This document shows, piece after piece, positions 41,531-48,914 of a DNA stretch of 64,000 bases. Origin of the DNA: Kutzneria sp. CA-103260 (GTDB lineage: Bacteria > Actinomycetota > Actinomycetes > Mycobacteriales > Pseudonocardiaceae); NCBI RefSeq assembly GCF_018263855.1, contig NZ_CP073318.1, positions 11,160,001 to 11,224,000 of the forward strand, read 5' to 3'. Numbering within the stretch: the first letter of the stretch is position 1; every line of letters starts with the position of its first letter. The position numbers and the translations under genes are program-made. Under the pieces are notes generated by a model. That model saw nothing but the letters and a program-made list of their open reading frames with translations, was not told the origin of the DNA and ran no database searches.

Positions 41531-42997
41531 ATGGCTTTCGAAGAGAACACCAAGCCGCTGACGACCGCGGCCGGCGCGCCGGTCGCCGACAACCAGAACA
41601 GCCTGACGGCCGGGCCGCGCGGCCCGATGCTGTTGCAGGACCTGTGGTTCCTGGAGAAACTGGCGCACTTCGACCGCGAGGTGATCCCGGAGCGGCGGAT
41701 GCACGCCAAGGGCTCGGGCGCGTTCGGCACGTTCCGGGTCACCGGGGACATCACCCGCTACACCAAGGCGGCGCTGTTCGACCGGATCGGCAACGAGTGC
41801 GACCTGTTCATGCGCTTCTCCACGGTGGCCGGCGAGCGCGGCGCGGCCGACGCGGAGCGGGACATCCGCGGCTTCGCGACCCGCTTCTACACCAAGGAGG
41901 GCAACTGGGACGTCGTCGGCAACAACACCCCGGTGTTCTTCTTCCGGGACCCGCTGAAGTTCCCGGACCTCAACCGCGCGGTCAAGCGCGACCCGCGCAC
42001 CAACCTCCGTGACCCGGAGAACAACTGGGGCTTCTGGGTGAACCTGCCCGAGGCCCTGCACCAGGTCACCATCGTGATGAGCGACCGCGGCATCCCCAAG
42101 TCCTACCGGCACATGCACGGCTTCGGCTCGCACACGTTCAGCCTGATCAACGCCGACGGCGAGCGGTTCTGGGTGAAGTTCCACTTCCGCACCCGGCAGG
42201 GCATCCAGAACCTCACCGACGAGGAGGCCGGCCGGGTCATCGCCGGCGACCGCGAGTCGCACCAGCGCGACCTGTACGAGGCGATCGAGCGCGGCGACCA
42301 TCCCAAGTGGACGCTGCACGTGCAGGTCATGCCCGAGGCGGACGCCGACGACTACCGGTTCCACCCGTTCGACCTGACCAAGGTGTGGAGCAAGCGGGAC
42401 TACCCGCTGATCGAGGTCGGCGAGCTGACCCTGAACCGCAACCCGGACAACTACTTCGCCGACGTCGAGCAGGCCGCGTTCACCCCGGCCAACCTGGTGC
42501 CGGGCATCTCGTTCAGCCCGGACAAGATGTTGCAGGGCCGCCTGTTCTCCTACGGCGATGCGGCCCGCTACCGGCTGGGCGTGAACCACCACCAGATCCC
42601 GGTGAACTATCCGCGGGCCGCCGGCCTGGTGAACACCTACCACCGGGACGGCGCGATGCGCGTGGACGGCAACCAGGGCGGCGTGCCGGGCATCGAACCG
42701 AACAACTTCGGCCGCTGGGCCGAGCAGCCGGCGTACGCCGACCCGGCGCAGGCCGTTGGCGCCACCGCCGACCGGTTCGACTTCCGGGCCGACGACGACA
42801 ACTACTACCAGCAGCCCGGCGACCTGTTCCGGCTGATGACCGGCGACCAGCAGCAGGCCCTGTTCGACAACACTGCCCGGGCCATCAAGGGCGCCCGGCC
42901 GGAGACGGTCGAGAAGCACATCGCCAACTGCGCCAAGGCCGATCCCGCTTACGGCGACGGCGTGCGCAAGGCGTGCGAGGCGATCGGCGCGCTCTAG
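41531..42997 (+). CDS. katA: Monofunctional heme catalase
   Basis: 488 aa from ATG 41531, after GGGAGG. Clade-3 small-subunit type length. Distal His58 in RRMHAKGSGAFG, Asn132 in VVGNNTPVFFFRD, proximal heme ligand Tyr in RLFSYGDAARYRLG (about residue 343), and the NADPH-catalase signature NHHQIPVN after it. It decomposes hydrogen peroxide in the cytoplasm. Preceded by a Fur/CatR-like region; no fur gene is adjacent. Convergent with a LysR gene, the stops sharing CTAG. The symbol is by family; several catalase genes may exist in such genomes. Confidence 0.95.
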   Translation: MAFEENTKPLTTAAGAPVADNQNSLTAGPRGPMLLQDLWFLEKLAHFDREVIPERRMHAKGSGAFGTFRVTGDITRYTKAALFDRIGNECDLFMRFSTVAGERGAADAERDIRGFATRFYTKEGNWDVVGNNTPVFFFRDPLKFPDLNRAVKRDPRTNLRDPENNWGFWVNLPEALHQVTIVMSDRGIPKSYRHMHGFGSHTFSLINADGERFWVKFHFRTRQGIQNLTDEEAGRVIAGDRESHQRDLYEAIERGDHPKWTLHVQVMPEADADDYRFHPFDLTKVWSKRDYPLIEVGELTLNRNPDNYFADVEQAAFTPANLVPGISFSPDKMLQGRLFSYGDAARYRLGVNHHQIPVNYPRAAGLVNTYHRDGAMRVDGNQGGVPGIEPNNFGRWAEQPAYADPAQAVGATADRFDFRADDDNYYQQPGDLFRLMTGDQQQALFDNTARAIKGARPETVEKHIANCAKADPAYGDGVRKACEAIGAL

Positions 42998-43887
42998 ACC
43001 GGCACGCCCTGGCCCTGCTCGGTCGGCCGGCCCCGCTGGCGGAGGTCCGCGGCGAAGCGGGCGGCCAGCGTGTCGGACGGCGAGGCGACGACCACGACGA
43101 TGTCCCGGCGGATCGGCGGCGTGAGGCGGCACACCACGCCCGATCCCCGGGACGTCAGCGCCGAGGACGGCACGATGGCCACCCCGATGCCGGCCGCGGC
43201 CAGCTGGGCCGCCGTGCGCGGGCTTCTGGTGCGCAGCACGGGTTTCAGCTGGACTCGGTGGTGCGCGGCGAGCTGGTCGATCCAGGCTGACAGGCCGTTG
43301 TCCCTGGTGTAGTGGACAAACGGCTGGGTGGCCAGGTCGGCCATCGTCACGGCGGCGCCGGCGAAGGCGTGCCCTTCCGGCGCCACCACCACGATCTCCT
43401 CTTCGCCGAGCAGTTCGAGGTGTTCGTCGGTCGCGGTCGGCCGTGGGCCGACGGCCAGATCCACCGTGCCGGCGGCGATCGCCGCGACCATCCGGTCGGC
43501 GCTGCTGTGCTCGGCCAACTCCAGGGTCACCTCGGGTCGCCGGATCCGCCACTGCCGCAGCACCGGCAGCAGCCACGCGGTCATCGTCTCGGCGCAAGCG
43601 ATCCGCAGCCGGCCGTGCTCGCCCGCGCCGACCTGGCGTCCAATGTGGACGGCGTCGGCCGCGGCCCGTAGGGCCTTGCGGGCTTCCTCGGCGGCGGCCA
43701 GGCCGGCGGCGGTGACCCGGATGCCGCGGCCGAGCCGGTGCATCACCGGCGTCTCCAGTTCCCGTTCCAGCGCCGCGATCTGGTGCGAGAGCGCCGGCTG
43801 CGACATCTGCAGCGAGGCCGCCGCGGCGGTCACCGAGCCGGCGTCCACCAGCGCCACCAGGCACTCCAGCGCCCGCAGGGTCGTCAT
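42994..43887 (-). CDS. LysR-family transcriptional regulator
   Basis: 297 aa from ATG 43887 (MTTLRALECLVALVDAGSVTAAAASLQMSQPALSHQIAALERE in two blocks: N-terminal HTH about 1-60). Effector domain from about 90 (RLRIACAETMTAWLLPVLRQW, VDLAVGPRPT, LATQPFVHYT). Its ATG overlaps the stop of the upstream hydrolase gene (ATGA), so it is the last gene of the ketopantoate reductase-hydrolase-LysR operon. Not divergent from its likely targets, which is less usual for LysR proteins. Confidence 0.92.
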   Translation of the reverse strand: MTTLRALECLVALVDAGSVTAAAASLQMSQPALSHQIAALERELETPVMHRLGRGIRVTAAGLAAAEEARKALRAAADAVHIGRQVGAGEHGRLRIACAETMTAWLLPVLRQWRIRRPEVTLELAEHSSADRMVAAIAAGTVDLAVGPRPTATDEHLELLGEEEIVVVAPEGHAFAGAAVTMADLATQPFVHYTRDNGLSAWIDQLAAHHRVQLKPVLRTRSPRTAAQLAAAGIGVAIVPSSALTSRGSGVVCRLTPPIRRDIVVVVASPSDTLAARFAADLRQRGRPTEQGQGVPV

Positions 43888-44726
43888 TTGACGAATTCCG
43901 CCACCGTCGACACGAACAGGTCCTGCTGCTCCAGGTAACCGAAGTGGCCGCTCTCGTCCAGCCGCAGATAGGTGGTGTCGGGGATGCCGGCGACGAGCTG
44001 GTCGGACCACTGGCGCGGGCAGATGAAGTCGTACCGGCCGGACACCACCAGCGTGGGCACGTCGATCCGGCCCAGCCGGTCGCGCCCGTCCCAGCTGTCC
44101 GGCTTGCGCGCCGGATCGTCGCGCACCTGCAGCGTCAACGGGCCCCGGGCCGCGACCGTCGCCCAGTAGTTGGCGAAGTAGGCCGGCAGGATGTTCTGGA
44201 GGAACCGGGTGTGCGCCGCCTCGCCCTCGGACGACTCGCCGCCGGTGGCCTGGTTCTCGGTCCACGCCTGTCCGGCGCGCACCGCGTCCGGCTCGTCCGG
44301 CCAGCGGCGCACGAAGGCGGCCATCTGGCGGCCGGCCTCCACGAACAGCTCGGGCCCGTACACGGTGGCCGTGCTGTAGGCGATGAGTCCGCCCAGCAGT
44401 CCGGGATTGGCCATCGCCAGCTCCAGTCCGACGAAGCCGCCGTGGGAGTGCCCGATGAAGTACGGCTTGGTGGCGCCCAGGTGTTCGATCAGCTTGCGGG
44501 AGAACTCCGCGTAGGTGGCCACGCTGTAGCCGCCGCCGGGCAGGAGACCGCTCTGCCCGGTGCCGATCGGGTCGACGTACACCATCGTCAGATGCTGTTC
44601 CAGCAAGGGCATTCGCAGGTACGCGGAGTCGATGCCCGGCCCTCCGGAGTGGACGATCGCCACCGGTCCCTGCCCACTCACCTCGTACGCCTGCGCGACG
44701 CCATCGATCTCGACGATCTGCTTCAT
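43884..44726 (-). CDS. Proline iminopeptidase-like alpha/beta hydrolase
   Basis: 280 aa from ATG 44726, 8 nt after GGGAG; a GTG three codons upstream is too close to the ribosome site. Oxyanion motif HSGGPG near 25-30 and GTGQSG near 55 are typical of the S33/proline iminopeptidase family; nucleophile Ser in GHSHGG near 95; acid in GRYDFICP near 225; His in DESGHFGYLEQ near 255. Substrate unknown; could also be an epoxide or ester hydrolase. Middle gene of an operon between a ketopantoate reductase-like gene and LysR. Confidence 0.87.
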   Translation of the reverse strand: MKQIVEIDGVAQAYEVSGQGPVAIVHSGGPGIDSAYLRMPLLEQHLTMVYVDPIGTGQSGLLPGGGYSVATYAEFSRKLIEHLGATKPYFIGHSHGGFVGLELAMANPGLLGGLIAYSTATVYGPELFVEAGRQMAAFVRRWPDEPDAVRAGQAWTENQATGGESSEGEAAHTRFLQNILPAYFANYWATVAARGPLTLQVRDDPARKPDSWDGRDRLGRIDVPTLVVSGRYDFICPRQWSDQLVAGIPDTTYLRLDESGHFGYLEQQDLFVSTVAEFVK

Positions 44727-44739
44727 CGGTGACACTCCC

Positions 44740-45660
44740 TCATGGCCGGCCGGCGGCGTGCACGGACAGCAGGTCGGCGATCGCCCGGTTGGCCGGGGCC
44801 GGCACGCCGAGCTTGCGGGCGCGGGCGACGACGTCTCCGCTCAACCAGGCCACTTCCAGCCGATTGCCGCGTTCCAGGTCGTGGTGCATGGAGGAGGTCA
44901 TGGTCGCCGGCACGGTGTCCACAAAGGCCATTCGGTCGTCGGCATAGCTGCCCGGCAGCGGCACACCTGACGCGCGGGCCACCTCGACGACCTCCTCCAT
45001 CACGTCGTGCAGGAACGCCCGGGACTTGTCGTTGGCGCGGATCGGGCCGATCGGCGTGCGGGCCAGGCTGGTGGTGCCGGACAGGCCGACCAGGAAGACG
45101 AACTTCTCCCAGACCGCGCGCTCGATGCGCGGGCTGACCTCGACGTCGATGCCGCTTTCCACGCAGGCGTCCCGAAAAGCCTCGACCCGCGGCGTCGACT
45201 TGCCGCCGTACTCGCCGAACACCAGCTTCTGCATCGGACCCGAGTGCTGGATCACGCCCGGCTCGGCGATGGTGGCCGCGATGTAGCAGACGCCACCCAA
45301 CACGTGCTCGGGACCGAGAACGCGGCTCAGGATCTCGTCCTTGACCACGCCGTTCTGGAACGACACCACCGCCGTCCCGGCTCGCAGCAGCGGGCGGATC
45401 TGCTCCGCGGCGGCCTCGGTGTCCCAGAGCTTGACCCCGAACAGCACCAGGTCCACCGGGTCGAGGGTGCCGGGGTCATCGGTGGCGGTCACCTCGGGCA
45501 GATGCAGGTCACCCCGCGGGCTCTCCACGTGCAACCCTTTGGTGCGCAAGGCATCCAGCTGCGAACCGCGAGCGATGAACGCCACGTCGTGCCCGCCCGC
45601 GGCCAGCCGTGCGCCGAAGTAGCCGCCGACACCGCCTGTGCCCATCACCGCGATCCGCAT
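44740..45660 (-). CDS. 2-dehydropantoate 2-reductase family protein
   Basis: 306 aa from ATG 45660 (MRIAVMGTGGVGGYFGARLAAGGHDVAFIARG). GxGxxG as GTGGVGG at 7-13, ketopantoate reductase blocks VDLVLFGVKLWDTE near 70-83, FQNGV near 106, and a C-terminal helix domain with KFVFLVGLSGTTSL, including a Lys that could be catalytic. NADPH-dependent; the pantothenate pathway is one option, but many actinobacterial paralogues act on other 2-oxo acids. First gene of the operon with the hydrolase and LysR; divergent from TetR at 45766. Confidence 0.85.
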   Translation of the reverse strand: MRIAVMGTGGVGGYFGARLAAGGHDVAFIARGSQLDALRTKGLHVESPRGDLHLPEVTATDDPGTLDPVDLVLFGVKLWDTEAAAEQIRPLLRAGTAVVSFQNGVVKDEILSRVLGPEHVLGGVCYIAATIAEPGVIQHSGPMQKLVFGEYGGKSTPRVEAFRDACVESGIDVEVSPRIERAVWEKFVFLVGLSGTTSLARTPIGPIRANDKSRAFLHDVMEEVVEVARASGVPLPGSYADDRMAFVDTVPATMTSSMHHDLERGNRLEVAWLSGDVVARARKLGVPAPANRAIADLLSVHAAGRP

Positions 45661-45730
45661 GCATCCTCCAATAGATGAATACCCGTACAACTATGCGGGC
45701 GCTGTCGACCGGTTGTCCATGACCGAACCA

Positions 45731-45759
45731 TTACCGTTCTTGAACGGGCCGCCTAGAAT
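45731..45759 (+). promoter_or_regulatory. TetR promoter with operator
   Basis: -35 TTACCG (45731-45736), 17-nt spacer, -10 TAGAAT (45754-45759); the ATG is at 45766, so the mRNA is probably leaderless. CCGTTC TT GAACGG (45734-45747) overlaps the -35 and spacer and is a perfect 6-bp-arm dyad suited to TetR. It could also control the divergent ketopantoate reductase operon. Confidence 0.7.
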
Positions 45760-45765
45760 TGCCTG

Positions 45766-46338
45766 ATGGGCCGGACCAGGGGCTTCGACACCGACCGCGC
45801 GCTCGACGCCGCGCTGCGGACCTTCTGGGAGCATGGATATGAGGCCAGCTCCATCCAGGATCTCTGTCGGGCCATGGACGTTCAGCCCGGCAGCGTCTAC
45901 GCCGCCTTCGGCACCAAGCGGGAGCTGTTCGGCGCCGCTCTTCGCCGCTATGTGCAGACCGTCTCCAGCGAGGCCATCGGCCGCATCACCGCCGCCCCCA
46001 CCGGCCTGCTCGGCCTTCGGGACTACTTCTCCCACCTTGTCGACGCCATGGTCGACGGCGATCGCCGCTGGGGCTGCCTCATCACCAACTCCCTCGTCGA
46101 GTTCGCCGGCCGGGACGCCGAGCTCGCCGGTCTGATGCAGCTCCACCTGGCCAACCTCCGTGCCGCCTTCGCCGCCGCCCTCTCCCGCGCCGAGGCCGCC
46201 GCCGAGATCCGCCCGGGCTCCTCGCCGGACCTGCTGGTGGCGGTCGTGCAGGGCATGAACGTGCTGGCCAAGAACCAGCCCGGGCGACCGGTGCTCCAGT
46301 CCATCGCCGACGCCGCCCTAGCCGGCCTCACCCCCTGA
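45766..46338 (+). CDS. TetR-family regulator
   Basis: 190 aa. FDTDRALDAALRTFWEHGYEASSIQDLCRAMDVQPGSVYAAFGTKRELF is the helix-turn-helix region (residues about 6-55), characteristic of the AcrR/NemR-like subgroup with the TFWEHGYE motif. The C-terminal domain has NSLVEFAGRD and GMNVLAKNQPGRPVL typical of this subgroup (TetR_C_16-like). Autoregulation is supported by the operator in its promoter. Confidence 0.92.
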   Translation: MGRTRGFDTDRALDAALRTFWEHGYEASSIQDLCRAMDVQPGSVYAAFGTKRELFGAALRRYVQTVSSEAIGRITAAPTGLLGLRDYFSHLVDAMVDGDRRWGCLITNSLVEFAGRDAELAGLMQLHLANLRAAFAAALSRAEAAAEIRPGSSPDLLVAVVQGMNVLAKNQPGRPVLQSIADAALAGLTP

Positions 46339-46346
46339 CAACTGCT

Positions 46347-46398
46347 GCTGGGAAGGGGGCTTTCCCGCGTTCAACGCAGGGAAAGCCCCCTTCCCAGC
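46347..46398. terminator. Conserved-loop hairpin, copy 5
   Basis: The longest copy: perfect 20-nt arms (46347-46366, 46379-46398) and a loop GCGTTCAACGCA that can pair further as GCGTT/AACGC. It lies 8 nt after the TetR stop; the MFS gene follows in the same direction. Confidence 0.82.
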
Positions 46399-46480
46399 GT
46401 TGGGCCGGGCTCCGGGGTATGCGGTCTTCCGTCGCCATCCATCGATATCCCGCATGACGGTTGCCACGGCCTCTGCCCAG

Positions 46481-46502
46481 AGTAACCATGAATTCGGTTA
46501 CT
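46481..46502. promoter_or_regulatory. CGNR-regulator operator 1 (before MFS gene)
   Basis: AGTAACC (46481-46487), 8 nt, GGTTACT (46496-46502): perfect 7-bp arms ending just before the AAGGAGG ribosome site of the MFS gene. The same arms with the same 8-nt spacing occur at 47629-47650, just before the CGNR regulator gene. Confidence 0.75.
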
Positions 46503-46515
46503 AAGGAGGTGGGCG

Positions 46516-47658
46516 GTGCGGAGCTGGGTGCGGGCGGCGTCGGCGGTGGTGGCGGTGGGGTGGGGCGCCAACCAGTTCTCGCCGCTGCTGATCGTGTACC
46601 GGGACCAGGACCATCTCCCGTCGGCGCTGGTGACGGCGGTGTTCGGGGCGTATGTGGTGGGCCTACTCCCGGCGCTGATGGTGGGGGCGAGGCTGTCGGC
46701 GCGGCTGGGGCGGCGAGGGGTGATGCGGCCGGTGCTGGTGTTGTCGGCGCTGGCCACCGTGATCCTGATCTTCGCGGGGGAGTCGACGTGGGCGTTGGCG
46801 GCGGGGCGGCTGGTGGCGGGGGTGGCCTCGGGGGCGGCGTTCGGGCCAGGAACGGCTTGGATCAAGGAGCTGTCGGAGGACGGAGCGGGGGCCCGAAGGG
46901 CGGCGGGGGCGTTGTCGGCGGGCTTCGGGGGAGGGCCGCTGGTTGCGGGTGCGCTGGCGCAGTGGCTGCCGGCGCCGGCGGTGGTGCCGTACCTGGCGCA
47001 CCTCGTGGTGGTGGCGGTAGCGGCGGTGTTGGCCTGGCATGCGCCGGAGACGAGCCCGCCGAAAACCGGGCCGGTCAGGCTGAGGAAAGCGTTGCGGCAT
47101 CCGGATTTCCTACGCCGAGTGGTGCCGAGCGCCCCGTTGGTGTTCGGGGCGGCGACGACAAGCTTCGCGGTGCTGCCGAGCGTGCTGCCGGTGCCGGGCG
47201 CGCCGATCGCCAGCAGTGGTGCGATCGCGGGCCTCACGCTCGGCAGCGGCCTGCTGGTCCAGCCGTTGGCCCGTCGGCTCGAACGGCGACGGGCGGGCTC
47301 GGTGTTGACGTATGGGCTGGTGTTGGCGGGCCTGGGATTCCTGCTGTCGGCACTGTCGGTGACCCTGACCGCGGTGATCCTGCTGGCGCCGACGGCGATC
47401 GTGTTCGGCTCGGGTTACGGCATGCTGCTGGTCGGCGGCCTCAGCCGGGTGGAGGCACTGGCCGAGGCCGAGGAACTGGCCGGCGTGACGGCGGTCTTCT
47501 ACTGCCTGGCCTACGTCGGGTTCGCCGCTCCCTACCTGTTCACGGCGGTCACCAGCGTCGCCCCGGCGGCGCTGGTGTTTGTGCTGGCGGCTGGCGTCGT
47601 CGCGGTGCTGGTGACCGTCACCGCATCGAGTAACCGTAGAGTAGGTTACTATGAGTGA
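46516..47658 (+). CDS. MFS transporter
   Basis: 380 aa from GTG 46516 with AAGGAGG at 46503-46509. About twelve hydrophobic segments; motif A-like GARLSARLGRRGVMR near residues 57-71 marks the major facilitator family, and a second-half counterpart LARRLERRRAG near 257-267. Probably a drug/proton-type exporter (DHA1-like). Its 3' end overlaps the CGNR regulator start by 8 nt, and an operator pair flanks the gene, so it is likely repressed by that regulator. Confidence 0.9.
   Translation: MRSWVRAASAVVAVGWGANQFSPLLIVYRDQDHLPSALVTAVFGAYVVGLLPALMVGARLSARLGRRGVMRPVLVLSALATVILIFAGESTWALAAGRLVAGVASGAAFGPGTAWIKELSEDGAGARRAAGALSAGFGGGPLVAGALAQWLPAPAVVPYLAHLVVVAVAAVLAWHAPETSPPKTGPVRLRKALRHPDFLRRVVPSAPLVFGAATTSFAVLPSVLPVPGAPIASSGAIAGLTLGSGLLVQPLARRLERRRAGSVLTYGLVLAGLGFLLSALSVTLTAVILLAPTAIVFGSGYGMLLVGGLSRVEALAEAEELAGVTAVFYCLAYVGFAAPYLFTAVTSVAPAALVFVLAAGVVAVLVTVTASSNRRVGYYE
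47629..47650. promoter_or_regulatory. CGNR-regulator operator 2 (before CGNR gene)
   Basis: AGTAACC (47629-47635), 8 nt, GGTTACT (47644-47650), same as operator 1 and lying inside the MFS 3' end directly before the ATG at 47651. A TAGAGT inside the spacer (47637-47642) could be a -10 for a leaderless internal promoter, which the regulator would block. Confidence 0.75.
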
Positions 47659-48208
47659 CACGCTACCGCGCGTTCGGGTAACGGCCCAGCTGCGGGAACT
47701 GCGTTTCGACGCGGGCTCGCCGGCGCTGAACCTGCTGGCCACGATCGGCCGCCGGCCCAGCGCGGGCATCGAGCGGCTCACCGACGTCACCCGGCTGAAG
47801 ACCTGGGCCGAGGGCATCGGCTACCCGCTGGCCGAGGGCGAGGCGACCGGCGACACGCTGGCCGAGCTGCGCCGCCTGCGGGATGTGATCTTCACCGTCG
47901 TCACGGACGCGATGGCCGGCCGGCCCCTCGACGTCGATGCGATCAACGCCGCTGCCGCGAGGCCCCGACTGGTGCCAGACCTCGACAACTTGCGATGGAC
48001 CGCCCCGGCGCTGACCGGAGCGCTGGCCCGGGACGCGATCGACCTGCTGCTGGACCCGGCCCGCCGGACCCGGTTGCGGACCTGCGACTCGGCGGTCTGC
48101 CGCATGGTCTTCCTCGATGGCGCCGGCGGCCGGCCCCGCCGCTGGTGCTCGATGGCCCGCTGCGGCAACACCAGCAAGGCCGCCGCCCACCGCCGCCGTG
48201 GCCAGTAG
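47651..48208 (+). CDS. ABATE/CGNR zinc-finger transcriptional regulator
   Basis: 185 aa from ATG 47651. The N-terminal ABATE-type domain (RFDAGSPALNLLATIGRR, RLTDVTRLKTWAEG) covers about 15-135, and the C-terminal CGNR zinc finger about 140-180: RTCDSAVCRMVFLD, then RRWCSMARCGNTSKAAAHRRR. The four Cys bind zinc. These proteins are taken as stress-responsive transcription factors. Overlap with the MFS gene and the twin operators suggest it regulates the exporter and itself. Confidence 0.9.
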   Translation: MSDTLPRVRVTAQLRELRFDAGSPALNLLATIGRRPSAGIERLTDVTRLKTWAEGIGYPLAEGEATGDTLAELRRLRDVIFTVVTDAMAGRPLDVDAINAAAARPRLVPDLDNLRWTAPALTGALARDAIDLLLDPARRTRLRTCDSAVCRMVFLDGAGGRPRRWCSMARCGNTSKAAAHRRRGQ

Positions 48209-48266
48209 CCCAAGATCCGTGCTCAGGAATCCGCCGATCGCCGGCGAACAGTCAGGGAGTCGAGCC

Positions 48267-48914
48267 ATGGAACCGGTCGCCCTCCGTGTCGTCGGGCCGG
48301 AGCCGATCGCCGGCCAGATCGCCGTGCGGGTCGTGGCCCCGGACGCCATCGGCGCGTCCGGGCTGAGCCTGTTGTTGCGGAGCCATCCCCGGATCGTCGA
48401 CGCCGACCGGCCCGACGTGGTGGTGTTCTCGGCCACGCGGGTCGACGCCGACACCATCCGGCGCCTGCGCGACCTCGGCCGGTCGGACGTGCCGATCGTG
48501 CTGCTGGCCGACACGGTCAGCGAGGCTTCGCTGCTGGCGCTGATCGAGTGCGGTGTGGTCGGGATCGTCGACCGCGGCACGGCCAGCGGCGTCGAGCTCA
48601 CCGACGCCGTGCTGGCCGCGGCCGCACGGGAAAGCGTGCTGCCCAAGGAGTTGATGGGCAAGCTGATCGGGCTGGTGCGCACGATGCAGCGCGAGACGCT
48701 GGCGCCGCTCGGCCTGAACGCTGTCGGGTTGACCGAACGGGAGGTCGAGGTGCTGCGGCTGCTGGCCGACGGTGCGGAGACCGCGGAGATCGCCCGGCAG
48801 CTGACCTATTCCGAGAGCACGATCAAGCACGTCCTGCACACGCTGTCCACCCGCTTCAAGTTCCGCAACCGGGTGCACGCCGTCGCCTTCGCGCTGCGCG
48901 CCGGCGTGCTCTAG
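48267..48914 (+). CDS. Orphan LuxR-type regulator with degenerate receiver
   Basis: 215 aa from ATG 48267. The C-terminal LuxR helix-turn-helix is clear (about 155-205: LTEREVEVLRLLADGAETAEIARQLTYSESTIKHVLHTL in parts). The N-terminal half has receiver-like strands, but the phosphoacceptor position reads PDVVVFSATRVD with Ser/Ala in place of Asp, and the usual Lys is missing (GIVDRGTASGVEL). It is therefore likely phosphorylation-independent, perhaps ligand- or oligomer-controlled. No kinase gene is adjacent; convergent with an ABC-2 exporter operon. Confidence 0.85.
   Translation: MEPVALRVVGPEPIAGQIAVRVVAPDAIGASGLSLLLRSHPRIVDADRPDVVVFSATRVDADTIRRLRDLGRSDVPIVLLADTVSEASLLALIECGVVGIVDRGTASGVELTDAVLAAAARESVLPKELMGKLIGLVRTMQRETLAPLGLNAVGLTEREVEVLRLLADGAETAEIARQLTYSESTIKHVLHTLSTRFKFRNRVHAVAFALRAGVL

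Noticed and set aside
41483..43864. 793-codon minus-strand frame across catalase and LysR
   Set aside because: It runs out of frame through two well-supported genes.
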